Assembly (NCBI GenBank): GCA_021030915.1
Contig: JAGEMR010000017.1
Span: 310,001-374,000, forward strand
Origin: Astrothelium macrocarpum
Lineage: Eukaryota; Ascomycota; Dothideomycetes; Trypetheliales; Trypetheliaceae
Reading direction: 5' to 3'
DNA: 64,000 bases
Below the pieces are notes generated by a model that was not told where the DNA came from, ran no database searches, and was given only the letters and a program-made list of their open reading frames with translations. Positions within the stretch are counted from its first letter, which is position 1. Every line of letters starts with the position of its first letter. Shown here in pieces: positions 33,185 to 43,346 of this stretch. The position numbers and the translations under genes are program-made.

Positions 33185-34237
33185 TCAGCAAGCTGAATCA
33201 GTCTGCGTGAGAAGACCAAGCCTCCATGGTAATGCGTTGTAGTCAGCCGTCGAGCTCGGATCTACGCCTTGGTACAAATAGCGTAGATCACACGGGCTGA
33301 TGGTTAATGTCTGATCAGTGTTAGTGCGCACTACTTCGCCATGACTTATGCTCTTTGTCCATGCGGTTCCGCTAAAGACGACATTGTTGGATCGAGCAAA
33401 AGGGTTTGCCTCAGTATCTGCAAGACCCGTCCACGTCCCAGCAATACTCGTCGATGTCCAGCTACGGAAATAGCGGTAGCCATCACTGCCAATTGCCTCC
33501 ACGATGAGAAGGTATTGACCACTGCCAATATTGTAAACACAAGACGCCTCGAACAGATTATCCGGCGAGTCTTGAAGAGCGATGACAGTGTTGCCCATAC
33601 CACTGGGAAAGCTGCTGAGTGATGTCTCCGAGCGATAAAGATGACCGTTATCATCGGACGAGAATAGATAGCAGTTGGAGGAATCGCAGATGATCCACAT
33701 GTCAACCCAATACCCATCACCGATATTTTCGGTGATGATGCTAGGCTCGCTGCTAAAGAAGTTTGTTGGGGCGCTCCATCCAGCCGGGTTGCCAATGTTT
33801 GCATTAGTCGAGTACGCAGCATTTCCATCCTGGAAGATGAGGTACCAGAGATTGTGCGGCTCAAAGAAGAATATCTGAGGAGCAGCACGATAGCCCGACC
33901 CTATCGCAGTATTCTCAAGGTAATTGAACGGAGCCGAATTTGCTTCACTGAAGTCCGTAAAGTTGAAATAGGCCAGATTGTAGCCTGCATCATTGGCTAC
34001 ACTTACAAAGACGTGATAAGTGCCATCAATTTCCACGATGGATGGATCTTTGACGCCGTCAATATTGTAGCTGTCGCTCTTAGGGCTGACAAGTGCGGCA
34101 CTCGAACTCCAGGTGAAGCTGCTTTGTATTGCTGCAGCCGCGTTTGGACTAGAAACATGCCCTGGTCCATCAGAAAGTGGCACTGCGCGAACGGCTATGG
34201 CGCACACCGCAGCCAGGATTGTAACGAACGACAACAT
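33185..34237 (-). CDS. GH62 alpha-L-arabinofuranosidase, secreted
   Basis: A single exon; from the ATG at 34237 it encodes 350 residues (an earlier in-frame ATG at 34288 adds 17). Role: GH62 enzymes remove arabinose side chains from arabinoxylan outside the cell. Seen: signal peptide MLSFVTILAAVCAIAVRA; then the GH62 five-blade propeller with FTWSSSAALVSPK, the catalytic base Asp in GVKDPSIVE, SEPSIITENIGDGYWVDMW containing the pKa-modulating Asp, and the catalytic acid Glu in NLFEASCVY; the C-terminal PWRLGLLTQ is typical. The start at 34237 is preferred because it gives a clean signal peptide and because a TATA box at 34308-34313 is too close to 34288 to serve that ATG. The gene is intact. 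Confidence 0.93.
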   Translation of the reverse strand: MLSFVTILAAVCAIAVRAVPLSDGPGHVSSPNAAAAIQSSFTWSSSAALVSPKSDSYNIDGVKDPSIVEIDGTYHVFVSVANDAGYNLAYFNFTDFSEANSAPFNYLENTAIGSGYRAAPQIFFFEPHNLWYLIFQDGNAAYSTNANIGNPAGWSAPTNFFSSEPSIITENIGDGYWVDMWIICDSSNCYLFSSDDNGHLYRSETSLSSFPSGMGNTVIALQDSPDNLFEASCVYNIGSGQYLLIVEAIGSDGYRYFRSWTSTSIAGTWTGLADTEANPFARSNNVVFSGTAWTKSISHGEVVRTNTDQTLTISPCDLRYLYQGVDPSSTADYNALPWRLGLLTQTDSAC

Positions 34238-34307
34238 CTTAAGACTCGTGCGCACTGTAGTAAGGCTTGACTTGAAAAGATTCCACATTGATGCAGATAG
34301 TCCGACG

Positions 34308-34313
34308 TATATA
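34308..34313 (-). promoter_or_regulatory. TATA box of the GH62 gene
   Basis: TATATA on the minus strand about 70 bp upstream of the preferred start codon at 34237 and only 20 bp from the upstream in-frame ATG. Confidence 0.45.
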
Positions 34314-35150
34314 ACCTTAATTAACCCTAGTGGTCATTTGACAAGATTCTCCGTCATAAATAGCCTAAAGCACCGTAATGAAATAGTATACGAATCTTAA
34401 TAAATAACCCTAAAAAGAATGATTTTCCATCCTGTACCTATATGATGTGTTAGGATGTCTTCGTTAGCTTTCGCTAAAGCCTAATTTAACAGGCTATGCA
34501 TTATAATGAGGATCTCCGCTCAGGATGATGGATAGCCTTGGCTTCGATTCCCTGATCCAAGGTAGTGATTTTTGGTGAATTTCTCTTTCCTCGCGGTATT
34601 TTGTCATCAAGAAGCTATGTCTATCGTAGCTTCTTGGCGACTTTAAAGCGGAAATGACGATATGAGCGACGAGCTGTCTTCATTTCGATTTCCTATCTCT
34701 AAATAAATTTTCTTTTATCAGAATTGAAGCCTTTGTGAGAAGCAAACAGCTGTGATTATAGGTCGAAATGACGACATTTGTATTCATTGTGAGAAACTGT
34801 ATCCAGAGATGATATATATCACTGACGTTGGAGCTCGAGAATTGACGCAAAGAATCCAAGCGTAGAAAGCTGAGGAGAAAAGGTCTCGCAAGAAATCTCA
34901 AAGTCACGTGGCCTTTATCAAGACAAGACCCATGTGGTACAACCTCATGTGGCTTATGCCTACCTAACCTTATCATCATCACTTCGAGCCTCACGACCCT
35001 CTGAATATTCACGAATGGCTTACTTGTCCTAGTGTCTACGTTGATCCGACCCGCGAACGCCGAACTCACAAAGTTCTGGCTTCAAAATGGTTCCACCGTC
35101 CAAATCACCAAACCCCACTCGAGACCGTTCCTGGTCGTTTGACCGTTAAT
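34314..35150. other. Divergent intergenic between GH62 gene and ATG14
   Basis: About 840 bp, AT-rich on the GH62 side. No gene is seen; it should hold both promoters. Confidence 0.45.
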
Positions 35151-36695
35151 ATGGAGTGCAGCGTGTGTTCAAAACGTGGTGGCCCTAATAATGTCCTACT
35201 TTGCGCAAGTTGCGCTCGCGCCTCAATCTATCCTCTAAGAGTCAATCATGCCACGGTCCTGGTTGAAAAGGCGCAGCTCAGCGAACAAATCGACCGCATC
35301 CTGTCCTTTCCAACGTCGAACGAAACTGTCGAAACCGATGCGCTCCCTGATGGTATCTCATCGGACGACGTCGCGAAAAGCGCCGAATTTGAGCGTATTC
35401 ATAATGAACGAATCGCCACCGAAGATCGCATCAACCTGATTACCGAGCAAAATGAGTTGCTCCGAAAGCAGATTAACGAAGCGAGAAAAGAGATCTCAGC
35501 CCGCAAATCCGCACTCAACGGTCGCAGATCAGAGCTAGCTTCCGTGTCCTATGAGCTAGAAACGCGTCGTGCCAATACTGTCGGAACCGTGCAAAAGAGC
35601 ATCCAAAAGGCTGATCACCGATATGATAAACTGCACACACAAGTCATTAGTGCACGTGCCTCGCTTTGTCAAGAAGCTGCGGCTTTGGCAGGATTGAAGC
35701 AGCGCAGGAGAAAAATTAGGGATGGAGGGATAAGAGAAGACTACACCATTGGTGGTCATACATTGCTCGATTTGAGAGATTTGAATGCTAAGATAACGAA
35801 AGTTGATCACGCAAATACTTTCACGACAGCTTTGGTCCAGACAGTGCGACTTCTTATGCTGTGTTCTCACTATCTTCACATTCGCTTGCCGGCAGAAATA
35901 ACTCTCCCCCACAAAGATTATCCACTTCCTACAATTTTTCATCCGCAATCTTCCTACACCAACCGCGAAGTACCTTTTCCCGGCTCTAGCAACACTCATT
36001 CTTCTAACAACACTCCGGATGCCTCCCGTACCTTGGATCAGCGTCCACTGCCTAAACCGCGCACTCTCTTCATCGATCGAGAAATGCCGAAACTGGCCAA
36101 AGAAGATCCTGCTGCATACTCTATGTTTGTAGAAGGCGTCTCTTTACTCGCATGGAACATTGCTTGGCTTTGCCGTAGCCAAGGGATACTCACTATCAAC
36201 ACTTGGGAGGACGTCTGTCCTTTTGGCAGGAATCTCTGGCAGCTTTTCGTCAATCAATCTCGACCTGCTCCTGGGAAAGAGGCCGAACAAGGCAATTTTT
36301 CATTGCCTGATCTGGCACTCGGCCATCTCTCACACGGCATATCTCATTCCTTTCTTGGGGCCGCTGACGCTGAAATGCACATGCGTTCTTGGAGTCTTCG
36401 CTCACCGATCAAGATACTTGACCGCGTAAGAGCGCATTTACAAGCTGATTTGTCACGCTTGGAATGGGAAGTATTGGATGATAGGGAATGGGATGAAGCT
36501 GTGCAGCGTGAAGATGAACAGGCTGTACTTGTTGGCGCATCACGTAAAGGTGCAACTGAAGGAGCCGACGGTAAAGCTTCAGAAGAGAAAGATAACAAAG
36601 GCAGAAGTCTCGCCGGATGGATGAAAATCAGAAGCCGGACTGATGATCCAGCCAGTGTAAATACAAAGCGCGAGCCTGAGAATGATGCAGGGTAA
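35151..36695 (+). CDS. ATG14: Atg14-like subunit of the autophagy PI3-kinase complex
   Basis: A single exon of 514 residues from the ATG at 35151. Role: Atg14 directs the Vps34-Vps15-Vps30 complex I to the pre-autophagosomal structure, where PI3P is made. Seen: an N-terminal zinc-ribbon-like pair of CxxC motifs (C3, C6 and C18, C21: MECSVC and LLCASC); followed by ARASIYPLRVNHATVL typical of fungal Atg14/UVRAG-like proteins; a long coiled coil at about 40-185; and the C-terminal BARA-like part (FVEGVSLLAWNIAWLCRSQG, near 330-350). The tail is charged and disordered. Atg14 and Vps38/UVRAG share this domain; the CxxC start favours Atg14. Intact, no intron. Confidence 0.85.
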   Translation: MECSVCSKRGGPNNVLLCASCARASIYPLRVNHATVLVEKAQLSEQIDRILSFPTSNETVETDALPDGISSDDVAKSAEFERIHNERIATEDRINLITEQNELLRKQINEARKEISARKSALNGRRSELASVSYELETRRANTVGTVQKSIQKADHRYDKLHTQVISARASLCQEAAALAGLKQRRRKIRDGGIREDYTIGGHTLLDLRDLNAKITKVDHANTFTTALVQTVRLLMLCSHYLHIRLPAEITLPHKDYPLPTIFHPQSSYTNREVPFPGSSNTHSSNNTPDASRTLDQRPLPKPRTLFIDREMPKLAKEDPAAYSMFVEGVSLLAWNIAWLCRSQGILTINTWEDVCPFGRNLWQLFVNQSRPAPGKEAEQGNFSLPDLALGHLSHGISHSFLGAADAEMHMRSWSLRSPIKILDRVRAHLQADLSRLEWEVLDDREWDEAVQREDEQAVLVGASRKGATEGADGKASEEKDNKGRSLAGWMKIRSRTDDPASVNTKREPENDAG

Positions 36696-37228
36696 TGGGA
36701 TGTTATGTCTGACCGGGTGGTAATGATTGCCTAGGTCGGCAGTGGAGCGATAGACACATAATGCAAGATGACTTCATCTTTTCTTATTTCCAGGCTCCTT
36801 TATCGGATGAGGATTTTGTGTCATGTCGCTTTTCTCCCTGAGATAATGTTCAGCAGCACAAAGAAGGAACGGTCGTATACTCGGGCAATAGGATCTGGAA
36901 CCGAGGGCTCACAATTATGCGTGGTCATAAAACTTTTTTGATTTGCCAAAATTAGATATTAGCATTAAATTGCTACAATTTTTGCAAGTTGCTGTAAATA
37001 GTTGGAAAAATCCTGTTCACAGCTGCAGACAAATGCAAATTGCTGCAAGCTGCTGGCACGAAGCACATGGAGTGGATTGCCTCACACCATCAACCAGCGA
37101 CAGGTTCAGGCCCATTTTCCGTCCAAATTTTGCAGTCCGCATGGGCGATGAGGGGCATTGTTGTGCTTCTGGAGTTGAGTCAATTTCATTTCCTCTCGAC
37201 GTGTCTACGCCTTTGATTAGTTCGTATT
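36696..37228. other. Convergent 3' intergenic
   Basis: 533 bp. A short internal repeat of TTGCTACAATTTTTGCAAGTTGCTG type occurs at 36969-37045. No gene is seen. Confidence 0.4.
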
Positions 37229-38461
37229 CTAAGCGATCGGGTAATAAAGACTAGCCTTAAACTCGAGCCGGATATCGAGAAAGACCTTGATCAGCCCAAG
37301 GACGCCGATTGCAAAGGGGATAAGTTGGCCAGTAGAGCCAATCGTGTAAATGCCAGTGATGCCGTTCCAAACGATTATGAGTTCAATGCTTAAAATTCCG
37401 AGCATAGCCATCCAAGACGCGAGTAATACGAAGTAGTAATGCCATTCTAATGCTCCCATATCGGTTTCGTGGAGTTTCATAAACTGCTTTAGGCTCCCAA
37501 GACTCGATACCACATAAGCACGTATCGTGGCTGGTTCTTCTAAGGCTTTATCTCCGGATTCGAAATGCTTATAATCGTCGATCATGCTTTTCAATCTTCC
37601 TTGTACCGACTCCAAACTTACTCCCCACAAGGGCCAGTCAGACAGGAGCACGCGGCCGGGCTCGCGCCCATCACTTTTGATTGTGAACTCAGTGTATGTG
37701 AAGTCCTCGAGGTATGCGCCGGATGCCTTGACGTGCATTAGTCCGCAACCATGTTCCAGGAGAAGATCTAGATGAGTCTCTCCGTCCGTATTGATGGCAC
37801 GTTTAATCTGTGTTTTCAATCCGTGTTCGATTGGCTGATACCTACACCTGAGCCACCCAATAAGATATGCAGAACCATAAATTCCCATGAAGCAGACCGA
37901 AATGACGATACAAGAAATGGCTAGTCCGGCGGCGAGCTTGCTGATTTGCCTAAAATGTTCAGCTGAGATCCTGGAGAACAAGAATGTAACTGTTCCACAC
38001 TCAGGTCGCTGAAAATATTTGCTGCTCGAGCCGGCAATCCAGAACCAGGCAAAGAATACCAGAAGTATAGGATACAATAACGCAATCGTCAAAATAAAGA
38101 ACACAGGGGTTCCCACTGGCGATCCCAGAATCATCTGAATGGGTATCGGGACTGGCAATAGTCGGGGTCGCTTTACATACGGTCTGACACATATCATTCC
38201 GGGGAATATCATGTAGTTCATAATTATCACATCCACCGGATGCGGTCGATTATCCGCATCCTGATTTCCAAAAGTGAGGACGAGAACGGCGATGGAAAGG
38301 GCAAGAGTGAATATATAGTTTGTCTGGCAAATGTCGTTAGACGAATCAAGTTTGAAATAGAAGGCAACAATCGATGACAGCCATTGTAGGTAGACACCCA
38401 GCCTGATGCCTAGACCATAAAGATCCGAATTCCCAGAGAAACCGCAGCTTTCTTGTGACAT
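37229..38461 (-). CDS. Fungal multi-span membrane protein of unknown function
   Basis: From the ATG at 38461 an open frame of 410 residues; an earlier ATG at 38500 would add 13 residues that look like leader. Seen: MSQESCGFSGNSDLYGLGIRLGVYLQW, the standard opening of a large fungal orphan membrane-protein group (D-x-x-G-x-G-I-R-x-x-x-Y-x-Q); membrane segments at about 20-40, 48-66, 105-135, 180-215, 335-360 and 370-392; and a large soluble loop between about 215 and 330. The C-terminus is short. It resembles the 26237 gene only in overall design, so close paralogy is unlikely. Function unknown. Confidence 0.6.
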   Translation of the reverse strand: MSQESCGFSGNSDLYGLGIRLGVYLQWLSSIVAFYFKLDSSNDICQTNYIFTLALSIAVLVLTFGNQDADNRPHPVDVIIMNYMIFPGMICVRPYVKRPRLLPVPIPIQMILGSPVGTPVFFILTIALLYPILLVFFAWFWIAGSSSKYFQRPECGTVTFLFSRISAEHFRQISKLAAGLAISCIVISVCFMGIYGSAYLIGWLRCRYQPIEHGLKTQIKRAINTDGETHLDLLLEHGCGLMHVKASGAYLEDFTYTEFTIKSDGREPGRVLLSDWPLWGVSLESVQGRLKSMIDDYKHFESGDKALEEPATIRAYVVSSLGSLKQFMKLHETDMGALEWHYYFVLLASWMAMLGILSIELIIVWNGITGIYTIGSTGQLIPFAIGVLGLIKVFLDIRLEFKASLYYPIA

Positions 38462-39490
38462 ATTCGTTGGTTCAATCGATCGAGAGAAAACAGAGAACAC
38501 ACTAAACAGACGTTTCTAGTATAGTACATCCGGACATAAGACAAAATACAAACTGAAGATAAATGATGAAGGCTGAACTGTGTTGTGGGTGAGGCTGAGA
38601 TTGAACGAGAATACCGAATTGCATAACTTGGCAAACTCGGTCTAGTGTAGCCACTGTGTCAGCTTGTAGGTCAGAAGCTTGGCGCAACTAGATAATACTT
38701 TGGCTAGGCCCGTTAGCTGTTGTTCAGCAGCTCCGAATATACAACTTCGTATAATTTGCTCAATTGAATCTCTGATAGGCGTGGGTAAAGCCAACCAAGC
38801 ACCGGAGTTGGCTCAGTTGAAGCAAGATTAATGAGGGATAGCCTCGATCCCTATAGTGGCCGAAGTTGCCGTCAAGTTTTTCCAAGCGCAACACATCGTT
38901 ATCTCAAATGGCAGCTGACACTGAAGGCGGTACGAAGTTCTCTCGATGCTGATCATATCAAGACCTACCAGCCACTAGCTTGCTCTACAACCTTCTGTCT
39001 TCCAGGCAATGTCCTGGTCCCAAACGGCAGGACTCGAGCATATAGACCCATCGAGCGACCGTGGGTAGGCGATGGCCAAATTTGCAGACCAGTAAGAGAG
39101 CGAGGGAGGCCTTAGGGATGAACTCTACCCCAAGAAATGCTCTGCAAATCTGCGGGGAGACTGAAGGTATCTAAATCCATGCGCCTATAGTATTCAGACA
39201 CATGTCAGGTGTACATGCCAGCCGTCTCGCTCATTTTGGCTAGTTTCAGCCTTGCGGAGCTTTACCTGAACTGTTTCTAAAAGTCGCGCAGGTGAGGATC
39301 TCGAGCATGCTGGGCCCCTTTACATCGCACTCATCCTTCTAGAAACTTGCGTTGGTTCTATTGGCGTAGGCTCTTTTGACTTCAGAGACTTTTCCTAAAG
39401 TTTTGCATTCACTTTGGAGAACTTACAAAGTCAAACACTTACAGTTAAACTAGACTGTTGTCAATATTGTATTTGTGTTCATCTCAGCAC
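38462..39490. other. Divergent intergenic, no gene seen
   Basis: About 1 kb between divergent genes. Only short random frames are visible. Confidence 0.4.
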
Positions 39491-42191
39491 ATGAGTTTCA
39501 GCGTAAGGACAATGGACAATCACGAGCTAAATATTCAAAGTGCTCGAGAAGTCGTAGCCCAGCTTTCTGGAGATCATCCAAACCGCCCAGCTGGACTGAT
39601 CAAACTTGCAAATCGACTCGGCGAAGCATATATCGCTACTAGATCCCAGCATTGCCTCGAAGAAATGGTTCAGGTTTCTCGTGAGGCTGTCACGACAAGT
39701 GTCCAAATTGAAGACCGAATAAACTCGTTGTATAGCCTAGGAAATAGTCTTGGTAACAGATTCCAAAGGAACTTTGCCATACCCGATCTTGAAGAATCAA
39801 TACGAGTGGCGTACCAAGCTCTAAACTTGGCTGGAAGTGATCATCCTCGGCGAGCCATTTTACTCTATAATATCGGCAGTGGTCTTGGAGAGAGATATTT
39901 GAGGTTTGGGGCAGCGAGTGATCTCGAAGAAGCTATCAGGTTGGGACGTCAATCTGTGGATCTGGCTCCGGAAAACCATCCGCGTCGACTATCTTTACAA
40001 TGTGGCCTTGTGACGTCGCTCTTGCTGAACTACACCAGAACAAAGGACCTTGTCGTTCTCACCGAGATCATTCAAATCTTACAAAATAGTCTTGCTGTAG
40101 CTCCTGCAGGCCATTACGAACGGCCTCCGTTACTGGAGCTCTTGAGCAAGGCACTGGGCGAGAAATACAAAAAGACGGCAGACCCAATCGACCTTGAACA
40201 ACCAACTCTGGCTATACGTCAAGCTATTGACACGACTCCAGAACATCACGCTGATCTGATCAATCGAATCGGTAGTTTCGGAATTAGACTTGAAGAAAGC
40301 TGCCTCAGGACAGGTAATGCAGCGTACCTCGAAGATGCCATCGAAATTGCTCGGGAAGTTGTCGAGATAACTCCTGAAGATCTTCCAGATCGGGCAATTT
40401 ACTTGAACAACCTTGGACTTCGACTTATCAAGAAACACCGGTACTTTTCACAGGATGCGTCCGATCTGGAAGGGGCGATACCATATTATCGGAAGAGTCT
40501 ACACCAGCCGAACGCCCCCATCATGGCTCGAATAGAAGCCGCGAGACAGCTCTTGCACATTATCAAGGATTGGCGGGGAGTTTGGGAGATTTCAAGCCTC
40601 GCTGTACAACTTATTCCGAACGTGATGGTACGATCGCTCGAGAGGTCTGACAAACAGCACATAGCCAGGGAATTGACCGGATTAGCTTCGGGTGCAGCAA
40701 CCGCGGCACTGTATACGCGCAGGGGAGCGCTTGTTGCGCTGAAGCAGCTCGAGCAAGGTCGCAGATTGCTTGCCAACTCTATCCAGGAAATGCGAACAGA
40801 TATCCAGGATCTAGAGGATCACCACCCTCAGCTTGCGGAGCGATTCAGGCGTCTCCGGGAGGAGTTAGATTTGCCGGGCTTACGTGGAACTTCCTCTGTC
40901 GCCGAAATATATACCAAAAACCCTGCATTCGGAGGAAATGTGCGTCATGATATTAGCAAAGAGCTCGATCACCTTCTTATCGAAATTCGTACATAAGATG
41001 GCTTCCAAAACTTCTTGCTTCAACCGACTACCGCCGAGATTCGGGCAGCCACGAGAGAAGGGCCGATAGTTGTCATAAACGTTAACCACGCCAGCTGCGA
41101 TGCAATACTTGTCCAACGACATCGGATACAGGCCGTGAACCTACCTTGCCTCAAACTTGAGGATATCAAAACACACACAAGGACCGGTCGATTGGGTTCT
41201 TCTACCGTCCTCGAATGGCTTTGGGATGTTGTTGCTGATCCAATCCTGGGCGCACTCGGATTCAACGTTCCGTGCCCACCTGATGATGAGAATTTGCCTC
41301 ATATATGGTGGATCCCAATCGGGGGATTAGCCAGGTTTCCTCTTCATGCAGCGGGCTATCACACCGATCGCTCTCAAAATACGGTAATGGATAGGGTGAT
41401 GTCATCCTACAGCTCCTCAATCAGTACAATCATCCAAGGCCGCCAGCGCCCGGTAGCTCCACTTGAACCCTTCGAAAGTGCCTTCACTGTCGCCATGGAA
41501 CAGACACCAGGTTGCCAAGATCTTCCGTTCGCCGCCGAGGAAATAGAAACCGTACACCGTCTTTGCGAATCAGTCTTTATTGACCCAAGAGACCTGGGAA
41601 AACGCAAGGAGGGCGTCATTTCGATGCTGGCCGTGTCACGGTGCAGACTGTTTCACTTTGCAGGTCATGGTCTCACAGACGAGAGCGACCCCACCAAGAG
41701 CTCGCTAGTGCTAGAAGACTGGAAAGATGACCCTCTGACAGTGGCTGATTTCTTGGACGACATGGATCTTCATCAGAATCCCCCATCACTTGCCTATCTG
41801 TCGGCTTGTGACACCAGCAAAATAAATGATGATGAACTTGTCGACGAAGCTATTCATCTGGTAAGTGCATTTCAGCTGGCTGGATTCCGTCATGTGATTG
41901 GTACCCTATGGGAAGTCAATGATCAGGTTTGCGTGACGGTGGTAAGGACGATATACACATCTATAATCGAATCAGGCATGGACGACGCATCCGTGTGTAG
42001 AGCCCTTCACAAAGCTCTCCTGCTACTCCGACAAATGTGGTTGGAGGAGAATCCTACCTGGAAAGGAGCATGAAAGTCACGCCGGAACGAGAGATGCTGT
42101 TTTAGACGACGACGACGATGAGGAGCCAGAAAATGAAGACAAATATCATGTGTCGCCAAATTGGGTCCCTTATATACATTACGGGGTGTAG
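39491..42191 (+). pseudogene. TPR-CHAT protease gene, broken by one stop and one frameshift
   Basis: The first part (39491-40993) encodes about 500 residues of TPR-like helical repeats (unit LEEAIRLGRQSVDLAPENHPRR and variants, about eight). An in-frame TAA at 40994-40996 ends it, but the same frame continues without a gap into DGFQNFLLQPTTAEIRAA and a full CHAT domain (caspase-HetF associated with TPRs) to 42070. There the catalytic His is in HFAGHG (codon 41665-41667) and the catalytic Cys in LSACDTS (codon 41807-41809). At about 42063 the frame slips by one base: the family-typical acidic tail and C-terminus (NWVPYIHYGV, ending 42191) lie in the next frame. Both catalytic residues survive. 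No GT-AG intron removes the TAA without deleting conserved residues. Known CHAT proteins include separase-like regulated proteases; the fungal role is unclear. Confidence 0.8.
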
Positions 42192-43346
42192 TTTGGAAGA
42201 TCGGATATGTGCCTGCGAGCCGTAAAGCATACATAGTGCTAGACGCAGTTGCCTGCACTCTGGGTACACTTAGCCTGGATATGCATGAACAGGGAAGTTG
42301 AACGCCAATCAGTCCTCTAGAGCGTCTACTCTCGCTGCCTCGATCTGAACTGCTGTCGATTTGAGGGATAGCTTTCTTGGCCGAGACACCAATCTTAGGC
42401 AATTCGAGTATATCGAATGATGTATGTCAGATCCGAAGTAAGGATGTAGGAGACCTTGTGTAGTACCTCTAGGGATCCTCTCATCTGCATGGGCTGCGAG
42501 GCCAGCATCCCTTTGTACCTACAGCTTGTAGAGAGCATCACGAGTTTCCCCAGGGACCATAGTCCAGTGGTGCCGTCACTGCCATCATGTTCTACCAAGG
42601 TGAAGTGTATACCTGCTACGTTGATAGTAATCCGATTCAGGATGTGCTGAGTGGTAAAACTCTATGGGACGAAGGGATTGTGATCGGTATCGATGGTGAG
42701 ATGTTTTGATTGGATCAGAACAAAGAGGTGGAAGCTACACATAGTTCTACTGACCCCGGAACTTTGCCTACGCCAATGAGCGCGGTGTTTGCCACAATGG
42801 CGTATGGAGGTGGAAGTGAGATATGCGATGCAAGTGCGACTAATAGTTTGACGCGCACGGTGGAAGCTTCGAGACTGCAACTAGCTGGGGAGGACCCACA
42901 TACGCGCTAATGATACGGCTGACGCTTAATTTCATTACCATGGCACATGGGTACATGATGGTGTATGGATACGGTCAAGCATCAATTGAGAGCGAGTAGA
43001 ACGAAGTTGCTCGCGTGTGCGCTTTCTGTTGCAAAAAGTCAAGTATTGTAGTGGTATTCGAGGTTACTCTATCGTACAGCGCAAACCTCTGTTTCAGCCT
43101 TGACGGAGCTGAAATGGAGGAACAACGCGTGATGTCATGGCCATTGCCTGCAAGGCTGAAGATTTTTACCCCAACTCCTTCTCTACGCGTAAAAACTTCA
43201 ATCGTTTCGAACTCGAAGTCTATTTGAGTTTGTCGTTGTTCTTCTCTACGACTCATGAATAACTCTACGACATACGACAGTTGACAAGGTTTTCCTTAAC
43301 TACGGTACTCTATTGCGCCGAACCCCAACATGCGTAAGAAAATTAC
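42192..43346. other. Intergenic 1.15 kb with one repeat copy
   Basis: No gene is supported. It contains one copy (42435-42514) of a repeat that recurs, more mutated, at 46502-46588. The end of the stretch may contain the missing first exon of the exchanger-like gene (an ATG at 43255 with a donor at 43280 fits in frame, but this is weak). Confidence 0.4.
42435..42514 (+). repeat. Dispersed repeat, less mutated copy
   Basis: About 80 bp starting GAAGTAAGGATGTAGG. It is similar over its length to 46502-46588. Compare TGCATGGGCTGCGAGGCCAG here with TGCGTGGGTTGCGAGGTTAG there. Confidence 0.7.
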
